Shown: positions 25,118 through 38,201 of the stretch, piece by piece
How the letters are laid out: each line of letters opens with the position of its first letter
How positions within the stretch are numbered: the first letter of the stretch is position 1
NCBI GenBank assembly: GCA_029224185.1
Contig: CM055192.1
Coordinates: forward strand, 16,942,739 to 17,006,738
Source of the DNA: Karalla daura
Taxonomy: Eukaryota > Chordata > Actinopteri > Chaetodontiformes > Leiognathidae
Reading direction: 5' to 3'
Length of the DNA: 64,000 nucleotides
Position numbers and translations under genes: made by a program
Notes under the pieces: generated by a model
Told to the model about the DNA's origin: nothing
Database searches by the model: none
The model's input: the letters and a program-made list of their open reading frames with translations, nothing else

Positions 25118-26118
25118 TGTGTACCCTGGAAAAGAAGCGTATAACCCGTCTTATTACGAAGCTACACACCAGCCGATCACAGGACTGTTGGCTGGAAGTG
25201 GCTTCAGAGCACCTCATCCCATCAGCTGCACTTTAATGGTGAACTTGCCTGTGAAGATCCTAATATGACGATGCTGTGTGGCCTTCAGGCTCGCCTGGGG
25301 CTATACCTCCTCCGTCATGTGGTTGTCCTTGACATCCAAGTGGAAGAAATTCCAGACGGAAGGCTAACTTGACATCTCTGAGGAAACGGGCTGAGCTAAA
25401 GATGGAGCTCGGTCTGTTAGCACACAGGGCTAGTTCGCCGCTTGTCGGCTTGATACTGTCTCCGACGGAGATCAGTTTTAAATTAATTCATCGACATTTG
25501 TCATCATGACGGGGTTAAGTTTGCTCCTGCACAAATGACAGCCTCCAGAATCACAGGGGACATACCGATTTGAAATGTAAACAATGAGAGACGAACCGTA
25601 CATTGACTGCAGCCATTAATCCCCCACTGTGTCGCATTAAATGACTCCGGGTAGGGTTAGTGAAACCCTACAAATCACTGTTTGACCGTATTCATCAAAA
25701 GAGAGTCTGAGTTGTGCCAAACTATCTTTGTTCACGTTTATAAAGAAGAAATGTAATTTAATACTATAAACGAAGCTTTTGTCGAGTGTGTTGTGTTGGT
25801 CGAGTGGGGACTGTTATCAATGTTACTCCTTTAACAGTAAAAGGTGGAGTCTAATACAATTAGAGCAATTATATTCAATATGTGAATTTAGAATGCAGCA
25901 TATTGAATTGTGAAGGATTTGGGTGTTTGAATGGTAGTTGTATCTCGTAAAACTCCGTAAACTCTGTAAGGTTAAAGAAAATAATGGTGACTGTCCCTTT
26001 AAATGGCTCATAGCAGCGTGACGTCATATTTTATAACTGCGCAGTCCAGTCCGGGCGGAAGTGGGTGTTAGCTGACTGACGTTAGCGAGCTACTACTAAT
26101 AAGTCTGCTGTGGCTTCT
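25118..26118. promoter_or_regulatory. Shared upstream region of ube3b and kctd10
   Basis: The 1.0 kb between divergent start codons holds both promoters and 5'UTRs. A perfect CRE palindrome TGACGTCA lies at 26019-26026 and an ETS/GABP-like CGGAAGTG at 26056-26063, both within 100 bp of the kctd10 ATG. This is typical of TATA-less housekeeping promoters. The head-to-head arrangement is also that of human UBE3B/KCTD10 as I recall it. Site function is inferred from sequence alone. Confidence 0.65.
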
Positions 26119-29100
26119 ATGGTAAATATACTCATTATTTTTCACAATCCAGCGACAAACACGCTTCTAATGTAATAGAGTAGATATCTTTTGAATAGAA
26201 ATTGGCAGTATATTTGCTGTTTTCGCCAGAGCACTAATAATAGAGGCCACTTTAGGTGATGCGAACTAAGCAGCTAGCTTGTCATTAGCTGCCGAGCTAG
26301 TTAAATCAAGTTATCTGAAAAGGTTTTACTTCGCCTCTAGATCCAGGGATGTAGTTCACAGTTTGACTTCATGGGGTGTTTAATTATTTCTAATATTCGT
26401 ATCGATCTAATAGCAATTATTAAACGCGTTTTGAGAAAATGTTGCACCGGAAAAGCTGAAGTCCGTTGTCCTGTGAATGGTCTGTGTTCTGTTAAAAGGA
26501 TAACCTGAACCTGGAAAGGTCTTTAAATTCATCCAATTGTACGCAAGACAGCGGATCTCTCCGATAACATACTGGGTACTTTTGCGTGTCTTCATATTAT
26601 CCGTCTCCCTGTGATTATTAATACATATACTTTGTTAGATCATTCAGTACGATTAAGAGAGTTTGACTTTTGTGGCCATTGTCAGAAATAAAACACACGA
26701 GACATGTATTTCACTGTGGGTCTGAATTGGGTTATTCTTCAATCCAATATCCTTATCAAAACGTTTAAATGGTAGTAATCGTGCATTTCTGGGCACCTTC
26801 CAGGACGCTCTAGCCACCCACAATAAATTGTTAGGGGATAAGTTAACGGACCATAAGTTAACGGAAAAAAACACAAGTTTCAGCGCAGCTTCATCATATC
26901 CTTTTCGTATCCACTGATGTGGGGCTCTGTTGGAGACATAGGGTTTAGAAAGGAAATGCATCCTGGATTATGCAAGGAAACCATTGTATCTGGAGAGAAC
27001 CCTAACAGACTAGAGGAGTATAATGCAAACTCTAGAGAGAGGCCCTCTGAGGACTGGAGAGTCTGAGTGAATGTGTTAATAGCCTTGAAAGGTAGGAGCA
27101 GGATCTTGTACATGATGCAGGTTTTGACAGGGAGCCAGCATTACATTGTTGCTTCTAATTGTGCGCAAGCCGGCTATTGAATTTTCTTGTGAGCCACTGA
27201 GCAGACATGCTTTTAATCCAATTTATTCCAGGCCATGCTCCAGAGTTAATTCAGTGACATATGAGCAGTGATCCAGGCTTCATCATGTTTTAATCTTGTT
27301 TTTTCCTCAGGAAGAGATGTCAGGAGAGAGCGTGGTGAGCTCGGCAGTGCCGGCAGCTACAACCCGTACTACATCCTTCAAGGGGTCCAGCCCCAGCTCC
27401 AAATATGTCAAGTTAAACGTGGGTGGGGCACTGTATTACACTACAATGCAGACGCTAACAAAACAGGATACGATGCTGAAAGCCATGTTCAGTGGCAGGA
27501 TGGAGGTCCTCACAGACAGTGAAGGTGAGCTGTCCAAGAGCTTGACCAGATGCTACGCTTTTGAAAACATCTCTGCACTGGTCACACAATATTACTCATG
27601 AATATTTCACCATTCAAAATCCTTAGGTTGGATCCTGATTGATCGCTGTGGAAAACATTTTGGAACAATCCTCAACTACCTTAGAGACGGGGCGGTGCCA
27701 CTCCCGGACAGTCGAAGGGAGACTGAGGAACTCCTTGCTGAGGCCAAGTATTACCTTGTCCAAGGCCTGGCTGATGAATGCACAGCTGCCTTGCAGGTAC
27801 CATCGCCACACAGGGCTGTCAATTCTCTTCTTGTACAACTACTGTGGAGATGAAAACTGGATGAATGACTCTTAATGGATTTCCTCATGGGTAGCATGAT
27901 AGATGAGTGGTTAGCAGTGTTGCCTCACTGAAGGCAGATGCTGATTCCCAGTGCCTTTTCTTGTGGATTTTGTTTGTTTTTCTGTGCAGTTTTCTCCCAC
28001 ATAACGCTTGCATGTTTAGCTTGACTGGAGAACCTAAATTGCTCCCTGGTGTGACTTTGAGTGGGAACGGTGTGGCACTGTGATGGACTGGAGACCTGTC
28101 CAGGGTGTATTCCCTGCTTTCACCCAATGTGTGTTAGCACAGGCTTCAGCAGAGCTCCACAACACTGTAAAGGCACAAAGTTAGCAAGATAATGGATGGG
28201 TGGTCGGTAATTAGAACACTGAGCCAGCCACCAGTTTTTCTCTCTTCCACCAGGTGGCATCTGTCCTCTTATAAGTGGCTTTTTTTTGCAGGTTGAATTT
28301 TCATGGAGTAAAAACGTAACTTTTTCTCCTTCATCAGAACAAAGAAACATATGAACCTCTGTGTAAAGTGCCTCTGATGACGTCATCTAAAGAAGAACAG
28401 AAGCTTATTGCAATGTCAAATAAGGTAAGTGAAGTTTTGACCCAATGCGTCAAATTTCTCCAGGTCCCAAGAACATCTCACCAATAGTTTCCTCTCCCAC
28501 GCCCACAGCCCACTGTCAAACTGCTGTATAACAGAAGCAACAACAAATATTCCTATACCAGGTGAGTCCTATCAGAAAGGCTCTGTATCCAGTTTTAAAG
28601 TGAAGGAGTGCTATGAAATGATGGTCTCCTAACTTTCATTTTCCTCCCCAGCAACTCTGATGACAACATGCTGAAAAATATCGAGCTGTTCGACAAACTG
28701 TCACTGCGGTTCAATGGCCGCGTCCTCTTCATCAAAGATGTGATCGGAGACGAGATCTGCTGTTGGTCCTTTTACGGCCAGGGGCGTAAGATTGCAGAGG
28801 TGTGCTGCACCTCCATCGTTTATGCCACAGAGAAGAAGCAGACAAAGGTAAACGTATAGCTCAAGTCTGGCCTCTCTGTGTGCGTTGATCTATACTGTGT
28901 GTAACGTAACCCACGTCTCCTCTCTCAGGTGGAGTTCCCAGAGGCTCGTATCTATGAGGAGACCCTCAACATCCTCCTGTACGAGTCCCACGATGGGAGG
29001 GGTCCAGACAATGCCCTGCTGGAGGCCACAGGGGGCGCTGCGGGACGCTCTCATCATCTGGACGAGGACGAAGAGCGCGAGCGAATCGAGCGAGTTCGTA

Positions 29101-29147
29101 GGATTCATGTGAAGCGGCCCGACGACCGCACGCACCACCACCAGTGA
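26119..29147 (+). CDS. kctd10: BTB/POZ protein KCTD10, complete, 7 coding exons
   Basis: A KCTD-family substrate adaptor for CUL3 ubiquitin ligases (family members KCTD13 and TNFAIP1 target RhoA), also reported to bind PCNA. Exons: 26119-26121, 27311-27524, 27627-27796, 28338-28424, 28509-28561, 28652-28847, 28929-29147. They total 942 nt, 313 residues, equal to human. The BTB domain begins at KYVKLNVGGALYYTT and runs through HFGTILNYLRDGAVPLP. The C-terminal half contains RVLFIKDVIGDEICCWSFY and an acidic/basic tail DEDEERERIERVRRIH. The first coding exon contributes only the ATG, immediately followed by GTAAAT; exon 2 continues EEMSGESVV as in human. If that exon were skipped, the in-frame ATG at 27317 would remove three residues. 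Intron 3 contains a dispersed repeat. Confidence 0.98.
27884..28205 (+). repeat. Dispersed fish repeat, copy 3, most complete (kctd10 intron 3)
   Basis: The longest of four copies, in plus orientation. It has a 5' part with 'GAGTGGTTAGCAGTGTTGCC', a middle 'TTTTCTCCCACA' and 'CTAAATTGC', and a 3' part 'GTGATGGACTGGAGACCTG' and 'TCCAGGGTGTATTCCC', ending 'GATAATGGATGGGTGG'. This order is that of a widespread teleost interspersed repeat. I do not assign a name. Confidence 0.8.
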
Positions 29148-30711
29148 CCTTCCTCTGTCGACCCGTCAGCCTGTGTCTCCGACCCTGGACAGTCTTTGCA
29201 CCACGCTTGTGCCTTACATCACCCAGCGCCTCCTCCCCGTCTCACTTTTACTATTCTTTTACCAGCTTCCTCCCCAGGAGACTACTATGACATGAGTGTC
29301 ACACAGCCGTGTGTAGTGGTGAAGTGATTTCCGTGAGTGTTTGTGTGTCCTCCTGTCATCCGTGTTGTGTGGTCTGAAAGGCTGCAGTGTCTAGTTCTCA
29401 GTTTGTCAGTCCCAGTAACTGCTATCACTGTTTCCTGCTAGCACGCAGAGGCCCGTAGACCCGGGTGTCTGCACTCAGCACTGAGGCTGAACACAGTTTT
29501 ATCTCGGTGTCTGGGGGGAAAAAAAAGTATTTAGTATTATTGATATAAATAGTATCATTATTCAAGGTCCTAATTACACTAAATCCAGGAGAACATGAAT
29601 TATGTCATGAAAGCAGCTAAAAAATCAATGATCATAATTTGTGCTCCTCCTCACGATGATTCTGACGGGTTCACTGTTCGATCGTCAGCGGAAAAACTGG
29701 GTGTCATACGGACCGAAGCCACCTGGTGGCACCGTTTTTCTCTTAGATGTTACCAGGGCTGTTTTGTAGCCTGAAGATTATAGCAATTAAACGTTTTTAA
29801 AATTGTAATAATTTTTGATACAGTTAAGATACCACAGGCGGACGCGGCATTCCACTGTAGTGCGTCCGCCACATTTAGTTTTCACATCCATGCATATTTT
29901 CGTTTTCCCTCCGCTCCACCAGACGATCATTACTCTCAGTGGAGGGAACCTGAGCTATGACCTGAGGTGTTAAATGTACTGGGGTGATTGAATGATGGAC
30001 GCTGAGGTTGAAGTGAATGACTGTAACCAGAGCGCTCCCTGGCAGGAAGGGAATCCTGTCTACAAGCTTTTAACAGGGGCAGAAATTAGACCAGTCCCTC
30101 ATCGCCACATTCATCAGAGAATGTACTGTTTGCACACAATGGGTTTGAGTTGAAATATGTCTAACAATCACAGTGCTTGTAGGTCTGTTGTACAGAAGTG
30201 AACATATATGTATGTTTTATATTTATACATACTTTATCACAAATAAATTTCTACAAACATCCTTTTGTTCATCCTTTTTTTTATCTCCCTTTTATTCGCA
30301 CAATCCCACAGCGAGTGAACGTACAAAATTACAATTCACATGGCTTCATTTACAGAAATCAGGACCATACATTCTTTGAAGCAGTGCGAGTCTTGTATAT
30401 TTAAAAGTTCTGGGCAAGCCTCTGATAAATACAGAATACGCGTGGAAAAAGTACAAATCGCCATTTTATGCATGGAGGAAAGTGTGCCACTGCTAAAGTG
30501 CTGCAGTGTGTGCTCAGGTGTGTCTCCTGCAGACATGCTGATCTCCCCTCAGGGGTCTCCTGATGAAATATGCAGGGGCTTCTTGAGTGTCTCCTCACCC
30601 CTGCACGTGTTACCGTGCCCGGGCTCGAGTGGCAACCTGCGGTGACAAGAAGCCGGTTTCACGTCGGATCGCTCTGCATGCTGGCTCATTTTAGCTCAGA
30701 GCAGTACGTCA
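29148..30711. other. Convergent 3' flanks of kctd10 and myo1h
   Basis: No coding sequence is recognised in these 1.56 kb. Most is likely the kctd10 3'UTR, with a candidate poly(A) signal at 30242-30247. The part nearest 30711 would be the myo1h 3'UTR. No structured RNA or repeat stands out. Confidence 0.6.
30242..30247 (+). terminator. Candidate poly(A) signal of kctd10
   Basis: AATAAA about 1.1 kb after the stop, followed by T-rich sequence as expected downstream of a cleavage site. An ATTAAA near 29785 is an alternative for a shorter 3'UTR. Confidence 0.5.
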
Positions 30712-33700
30712 TCATAACAGTCGCCTCACCACCATGAGGTGTCCGTTCTTGGCCTTGTACACCATCGCCTCCTGCCCGGTAGTGAAGTCGACGGCACTCT
30801 CCTTCCCTGCCTGGATTTCAATCTTGATGCTGAGAATCGGGCCAAACAAGTGTCACAGATGGAGGTACAACTCGGATCCACCCCCGTCAGTTCTCTCTTA
30901 AACACACCCTCACCTTCCCTGGACCACCTTGATCACATTCTGTTTGTTAGCGATGATGCTGAGCTTGGTCAGAAACTCAAACAAGTGGTCACACTGCATT
31001 ACCAGGTCACCCTGAAACAATCACCAGGCAGAAGACATGGAAACTACATCACAACGTGCTATTTTGTATTCTAGGAATGTGTTATACTCATCCAGGTGAG
31101 GGTTCATGAACTCTGATGACATTTCTGACTTTATCTGAACATTAAAGACATTAACAGTGGTTTGATTCCCACCTCTGAGCATTTACACACTCTCTGAGTT
31201 TCATATTTGCTGCTCTGATGATGTTTTACACATACCTTTTGTTTAGGGTCCTCACAGGTTATGTGGAAAATGATGATGCTATCACTCAGGTTACTGACTG
31301 AAATACCTGCAACGAGTGGAAGATAGACCAGTGTGGCTCAAAGTAAAAACAACAGAAACAGAAGAAATACATGATGCAGTGTTGTCCTGACCTTTCAGGG
31401 AGGTGTACAGTACTCTCTCCTTGATCTTGGCCTCCTCTACTACATAGGCTGCGGTTTGTGTGAGGATGAGCTGCCGTGGCCTTGGTTTGAAACCGTTCCT
31501 GTCATATTTAACCACCGAGACACTGTACTACAGAAACACAGGACACAATACAATGAGAGGCGTTCAGCCTGATACTGTCTGACTGAGTGACATTTATTAC
31601 CTTAATGTGTTCATTGCGGATCATCTGGAGGACCCTCATGTTTATGTCTTGATCACCTAAAGATATGATATGATGTAAAATGTGACCATTTCAAAGAAAG
31701 TGACACTGTACACACGCACGTGATACTTTACTGATTCTGGTGTCCAGGAAAGGCTGAGCGACGCTCTGTGGATAACTCTCCTTTTTGCCTTTGAAGATGG
31801 AGCTGGTAATGAGCTTCAGTTGAAGCTAGACAGAAGAGTAATATTGACTCTGATCACCACACATACACGGAGCAGTGATTCAGTCTTATATGATGTCTTT
31901 ACATGCGTGTTACCTGTGCTTTTTTCTGCGGCGTGATGCCTCTCACATACTTGCGCACCATGAGACGGTAGTGGAGCGCACGCAGCAGCTCTGACGTCTG
32001 CCAGGGAGAGAAAAACACCGAGAGTCAAAGTGAAACGTTAACTTGTAGCTGAACAGTGTGACAGCGATGCTGAATCGTGGGTTGTACCTCTGTGAGCACA
32101 GCAGGTGGAGGAACCCAGCTTGTTTTGTCCAAAACGTTCTTTGGCAGATTGACTTTGAGCTTGTTCAGGTAATTTTGTCTCACGAAGGCCAGGTACTCTG
32201 AGTTATCGGTGGACTTTGCTTGTCCCCTGTTCATGTACCCCTTGATGAATCTATGATGGATTGTGAGATATTGTTTAACGTGTCCGCAAAACCGAGCACC
32301 AGGGTGTAGGGACGCAGCTGGGTTCTTACTTCTTGATGACCTTTACTGCCCAGGCTCTCTTCTCCCTCTCCTTCCTGGCCTGCACACCTCTCCAACAAGT
32401 TTCGATCTTTGTGGCTGAGGACATAAAAGAAAGGACAGAGGGTGGTTGGTGTTCCTGTTCCATGTGTCTTGTTCATACTGTGCATTGTGGACATTTACCA
32501 GCTTCTTTCTGTTTCTTGAATTCACCCTTTGCTCTGTATCCTTTGTATTTGGCCTGGAGCCTTGTTGCTAGACAAAAAAAAAGAGCATGATATCAAATTA
32601 TTGTGCGATCTGCAATGACTAATTGGACTAATTGGACTGATTGGATTAATATGGAAGTGGCTGATTTGCACTCACCCAGTTCATGTTTACATTTCTCATA
32701 AGCATCCTCTGTGGCGTAAAGTGTCCTCGGGTGACGGATGAATATTTTGGTCCTGTGACAAAAAGCTCATGTTTGTGTTTGTATTTCAGTGTGCTGCAGC
32801 GCAGTGTTGTGAAGAGGAAGCGCTGCACTCACCGTCCCATTTTATACTCGTTTGGCAGGTAGCCCAGATGTTGAACCAGCACCTCCACTCCATCGGCAGG
32901 CAGGCCTCTCCAGTGGGGCCAGGTGGCTGGGCACAGTGGTTTATATCTGCAGGATGCAGCAAACAACTCACTCAGCATGTTTTCAATGCTCAGAAAATCA
33001 GATGTGCCCCCCGGGCCTGGCACGTTCCCATACCTCTTCAGGAAGGCTTCGTATTTGCGTCTGTAAGCGAAGCCGGCCCGTCTCACCCTGAGGTGCTCCA
33101 TCAGGCCCAGGTACTTCACCTGGTGCCTGATCAGGGCTTCGTCGAACTGGCCTGTGTTTGTGTGAGATGGTTAGATTTCCATTGTGACGTTAAAATCTCC
33201 ACATGCACACTCTTGTCCGGAGTACCTGATTGCTTGGACTCATTGGACTTCAGACAGCGTATGTACCAGGCCTCTTTAGCCATGAGGATTTCTGTCAGCT
33301 TCAGCAGGCTGCTCTTAAACTGGGTCGCCACCTACAGACACAGCATGAGGGTCATAATCCCCAACAGCTAAACTGTCAGATACATATGGCTTAAGTCGGA
33401 CTGCCACTGACAGAGCAGAAATCAATCGTTTTTGTCTACCCAGAACACTTAGTGGTCTGTTACTGCAACTGTCCTTTCTTCAGTTCACAATGTGCTTTGT
33501 GCACAGTGAATTATATGGAGATAACGAGTACATGTGGAATAATTTTGTGCCATGCTGTCATTTCATATGACTAAATATGAGGTTCATATCACACACACTT
33601 ATTTTATGTCACATTTTATCTCTATTCAGATCACCAGTACTTTAAATTCCATTTCAGTATCTTAAGTGTTTATATAAATGACGATGTGATCATGTTTTTG

Positions 33701-36700
33701 GACAGGAACAGGCTGTTGTTATTCAACCATGCAATAGTTGTAATTTTTTTTATACTTGGCAGTTATATGATCTGGAGGGTCAAACTTGGTGAATGCTCAC
33801 TGTCTCCGGTCTGCGCCTGCTGTCTGAGTCCACTGTGGAGAAGCACTCTCTGACTATGGCATTCTTAGACTGACAAATCAGCTGCAAAGTGGGAGAACAC
33901 ACAGAGACAACATTTATGACAATGAGTGAGACGCTGTGTGTCAAATATCCTGCATAATTAACCAACACAGTTTCATCTCAACACACAGCATGCTTTGATA
34001 TGGTGAACACAGCTATGACAGTTCCTCTGGAAACAGCAAACAAGTAATAAATGCTGTACCCGCCTCATGAAGTATTGATATTCAAACTTACATCCTTTAG
34101 GTTTCTGTATAACAGATCATTGTTTTTGTCCAGGAAACCTGCACCCACAGATAAGGCTGGTTAATCAGTAGAAGACGAGAGTAGGTTCAGATGTTTGAGT
34201 AACAGGGCCCGACATTGTGTTTTCTTTTACCCACAACACAGTAGGTGACCTCCCCGGCATAATGCAGGAGACGGAAATCTCCCCTCTCCAGAGTCTTACG
34301 TGTCGTTTTGTCAGCCAGTTTGTGCCTGTGGTCAAAGAGGTGGAGAGAGACAGAGGGGTGAAGAGCGAGAGGCTTTTACAGGACGTTCCTAATCCTCCGT
34401 CTCTATCGGCCCGCTGTCGGCTCGCTCACAAGACACCAGCCGGCGGAGTGCTAATGAATGGAGTTAGCTTCAATCTACATAATGCTATTTAGAAGGTGTT
34501 TGTATTTAATTAAAACAACCTGTCCACTACTGAGACTTCTCAAATAGTGAAGGTAACTAATGTCCAGCCCTGAAATCTCTGATGAACATATTTTCTTTGC
34601 TTAACTTAAATGTGTGTAACTCACGTGACAAAGTGAGGGTGATTTCCCATCTTCTCCTCCAGACGCTCAAGGAAGGTGAGGTCTGTGGCGTCTCCCGGCC
34701 TGAGACACTCCTCATCCTGCAGGATAAACCATCAACACATAGTAAAAGTTTGTCCCTGCACAGTCTCACATAGTTCCACTGTGGAGTGAATACTCACCAG
34801 GATTGATATGATTCCTCTGTGTTTCTCCTCCACCAGGTCACAGATAATCTTGTTATTGAAGAAATGAACTGGTTCCCACTTTCATGAAGCAGAGCATGAT
34901 TGGAATCTATTCAACAGCAATTCAGGGAAAGTTGAGGTTTTGCTCGAGGTCAGTAACGTTACCTCAATGTCCTCTGCCTCGTATTCCTCCTGCTCAGCCT
35001 TCAGTGTCAGCTGGATGAAAAGCTGCTGGAGCTTCTCGTTGCAGTAGTTTATACAGAACTGCTCAAAACTGAGGTAACAATGGACATCGGAAATCAGAAG
35101 CTTGCTCTATTCAATGATCTTGAAAATAAACTTGAAAATGGTGTAGAAGAACCTTTTAACTCTTGTGAGGATCACACATAATCAACACAGTCCCACCATA
35201 TAACAGTGTTTCTGCTGTTTACCTGTTTACATAGAAAACCTCAAATCCATATATGTCCAAAAGTCCAATGACAGTCTTCTTTGAAGAGTCCTGATGAGAG
35301 TACAAATTCAGTCAAGTGCTCGTACTCAGTTTTGTTACTCATTTCACACACACGCCTCCTCACTTTGTTCTCCATGGACTCGTTGATCCTGTTGACCAGC
35401 CAGGTGAAGGTGTGGCCATAGATGGCTTTGGCCAGAGCATCTCTGGCGTAGATGGCATGATCGATTGTAAATGGGCTGAGGATCTTTATGTTGTGACACA
35501 ATCAATACTTCAGTACAAACACTGCATGGAGGTTTATGATAGAACAACTGGATCATCAATAAACTGCAGCGTGTGTGCACCTGATCTTTCCTGGCTTCAA
35601 TCTTCCTGCACGTCAGCCCCTCATGAAGACTGTGAACATCAACTCCAAGCAACTGTGCAGGGAAAACACATTAAGTTAGATGTTTGATGTTAGATGTTCC
35701 TTTTATTTTTTTTGGAATATTCCTAAAAATGTGCTGCCCATTGTCTTACATTTGAGACCCAGCGCAGCTCTGCGTTGTTGTGGTTCAGGACTGCTTGGCC
35801 TTTACTGTCCGAGTCAAACTGAACGTTCCCCAGATGGAGAACACTCGCAACGATCCCGAACAAATGCTGCACACGAGAACAGTTTGTGAGGCTGTACAAA
35901 GCTCACAGGGATGAATGAGTGGTTTACAGTGGGGCGACCAACTCACTTCAGTGTTAATTTCGATGTTGATGATCTGCAGAGCATTTTTGACTGTTTTCCA
36001 GTCATTCCTGTCATTGATGGAAGAGACAATGGCACACTCCCCCTGAGAGAAACAGTGTGCGTTTACTATTATGTCAGAGATATTATCCAGACATGGGGCA
36101 CTGGGTTTGCAGTAAGTATACTTGGGTTAGATAGTTGTAATGCTGGCAGTCTCTCTCCAGGCCCAGCTGGTGCAGTAGCTGCTCCTCTCCCCCCTCCACC
36201 AGCTGGTAGAAGATGTGGAAGTTCCTCTCCCCGTGGTTCTGATGCACCACCCTCGACTTCTCCAGCAGGTAGTTCAGGATATGGCCTCCGACAGCATCCC
36301 CCTGTGGGCATCATTATCACCCTGAGAACAGCAGCTCTACAATTTGCAGGAAATAACAGCCTATAACAGCCTATTAAAAATCCTCTTATCTTTTTAGTCT
36401 TGTAAAATATTAATATTGTACAAGTGTTCCACTGAACCTGCCTCTGCATGCTTTCTTTGTATGTATTTCTTGGTTTCAAATGTACATAGAGCCTTCATGC
36501 CACATCTTATTTGTAAACTATCTTTGTAACTAATGTTCTAGAAATTACAATAAACAAACGCATGCAATTTGATGTGATTTTTGATACTACGCTGTGTTGT
36601 GGCTGAGCAGTCTTCTACACATCCATCAAAAAAGGTTCCAGTGCTTTGCCAGGTTTAATTATTAATATTTCCTGCATCATCTGGCTCTTCCTTCTTACCT

Positions 36701-37490
36701 GGCTGTCAAACTGAATATCCATATACTTCCCAAACCGACTTGAATTGTCATTTTTCAGTGTTTTGGCATTGCCGAAGGCCTGTTGGAAAACACAGTATAA
36801 TGCAGACTCATTAACATTAGCCTGACCTGATCTTTTTGTATGTCAAAGACATAATACAAGCAATCATCACACCTCGAGGACGGGGTTGGACATGAGCATT
36901 TTGTCCCTGACGGTGTTGAGCAGCGCGGTACTCGGGCAGCTGACTGCGTAATACTGCAGGATCTTCTTGGAGGCCTCCGTCTTCCCGGCTCCGCTCTCGC
37001 CGGAGATGAGGATGAAGTGATTGTTGAACTCTGCCAGCATGGTTTGGTAGGCGCTGTCTGCCAAGGCAAAGCTTGTAGAGGTGCATGGAAATCACATCAA
37101 ATATGAGACTTGCAGAGACAGGACCAGGAGTGCTTGACCTACACTTACTGTCAGTCAGATCATAAACTCACATGTGTGGTGGAAGCTCAAAAAAGTTGAC
37201 ACCCATGTAGAGCTCCATGTGCTTTTTATTGTAGATATCCATCTCTTTGTAGGGGTTGACAGACACTAGCAACGTGCCAATGTAGGTCTAAAAGGAAAGT
37301 GCCACAATAGTAAGTGAAATAGCTAAGATGCAAACCCACTATTTGAAAAGTCTACTTCCAGACTCACATAGATGAGGTCTTTACTGAAGCGTTTCCGGAG
37401 GTTTCCGAGGAAGGCCACCTCTGTGGTTTCATCCAGCAGGACAAAGTCCTGGATTCCCACCCGGTCCCTGGCAGTCAGGGCACCCTCCAT
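30712..37490 (-). CDS. myo1h: Unconventional myosin Ih, complete, 30 coding exons
   Basis: Single-headed class I myosin: an actin-dependent ATPase head, a light-chain-binding neck and a membrane-binding TH1 tail. Exons: 37490-37368, 37287-37172, 37071-36873, 36779-36699, 36301-36122, 36042-35947, 35866-35750, 35652-35581, 35483-35364, 35290-35223, 35068-34963, 34878-34798, 34716-34625, 34325-34231, 34138-34092, 33881-33801, 33331-33226, 33151-33034, 32946-32833, 32752-32676, 32567-32499, 32414-32330, 32250-32088, 31997-31914, 31825-31732, 31656-31601, 31527-31392, 31306-31236, 31011-30914, 30829-30712. They total 3063 nt, 1020 residues. P-loop GESGAGKT is at 104-111, switch I NDNSSRFGKY at 156-165 and switch II DIYGFEV from 380. 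The start MEGALTARDRVG and position between kctd10 and foxn4 favour Myo1h over the related Myo1c. The exon with the ATG follows a CAG acceptor, so an upstream noncoding exon is expected. Confidence 0.95.
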
Positions 37491-38141
37491 GTCCAGCTGA
37501 CCCTGTGCGACAACCAACAGACATTTCAATGCACAACCTGTTGCTGGTCAAATATTTGAGCTCCAATGTTTCCGAGAGAAAATTCAGATTCAGATTCAGG
37601 ACTTTTGTCAAAATCAGTCTGCATTTGATAGATTATTTCCTAAATGTGGCGAAAAGCAAACTGCTAAAAGTAACAATAACACGCGTGAGACATGTTGCCT
37701 GTGTAACAATGTTGTTCAAAATTCTCAGCCTGTATTTTGACAAATGCGGCCGGATGAATGAGTTAGAATAAATGGCTCTGCGGGGGACGTCGGCGCTGAG
37801 AAAGGCACCAGAAAAAAGCACAAACATGGTCCCTGTTAGTTCTATTGAAATAAGAGGTCTAGAGGTCCCATGTGTCTTTGAAGCAAAGCTCTGTGATTGT
37901 GCAGAAGAACAGACAGAAGCTAATGATCGCTACACAGCACACAGGGACCTTGGCCGGCGGCCCGTACTTCCCTAGAGTTGACGCACCGACCAAACACAAC
38001 ACACTGTGCAAATGGACTCGGGGAGCCCAAAACAGCGGCAGATTTAAGAGGCATAGTGGGAAAAATTCCACCACTCTGTTTTGCATTCTCAGTACCAACA
38101 CTTAGACCAAAGGTTTTCACAGCTTTTGTTGGTTTTGTATT

Positions 38142-38167
38142 TTTTTTCTCTCTCTCTCTCTCTCTCC

Positions 38168-38200
<33 letters not shown>

Positions 38201-38201
38201 C
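38142..38201. repeat. (CT)n microsatellite
   Basis: An interrupted CT tract of about 60 bp upstream of myo1h, read directly. Confidence 0.9.

Noticed and set aside
30712..37490. Naming the myosin myo1c
   Set aside because: The head is similar, but MEGALTARDRVG with VLLDETTEVAF, the sequence of the tail and the kctd10-foxn4 position fit myo1h better.
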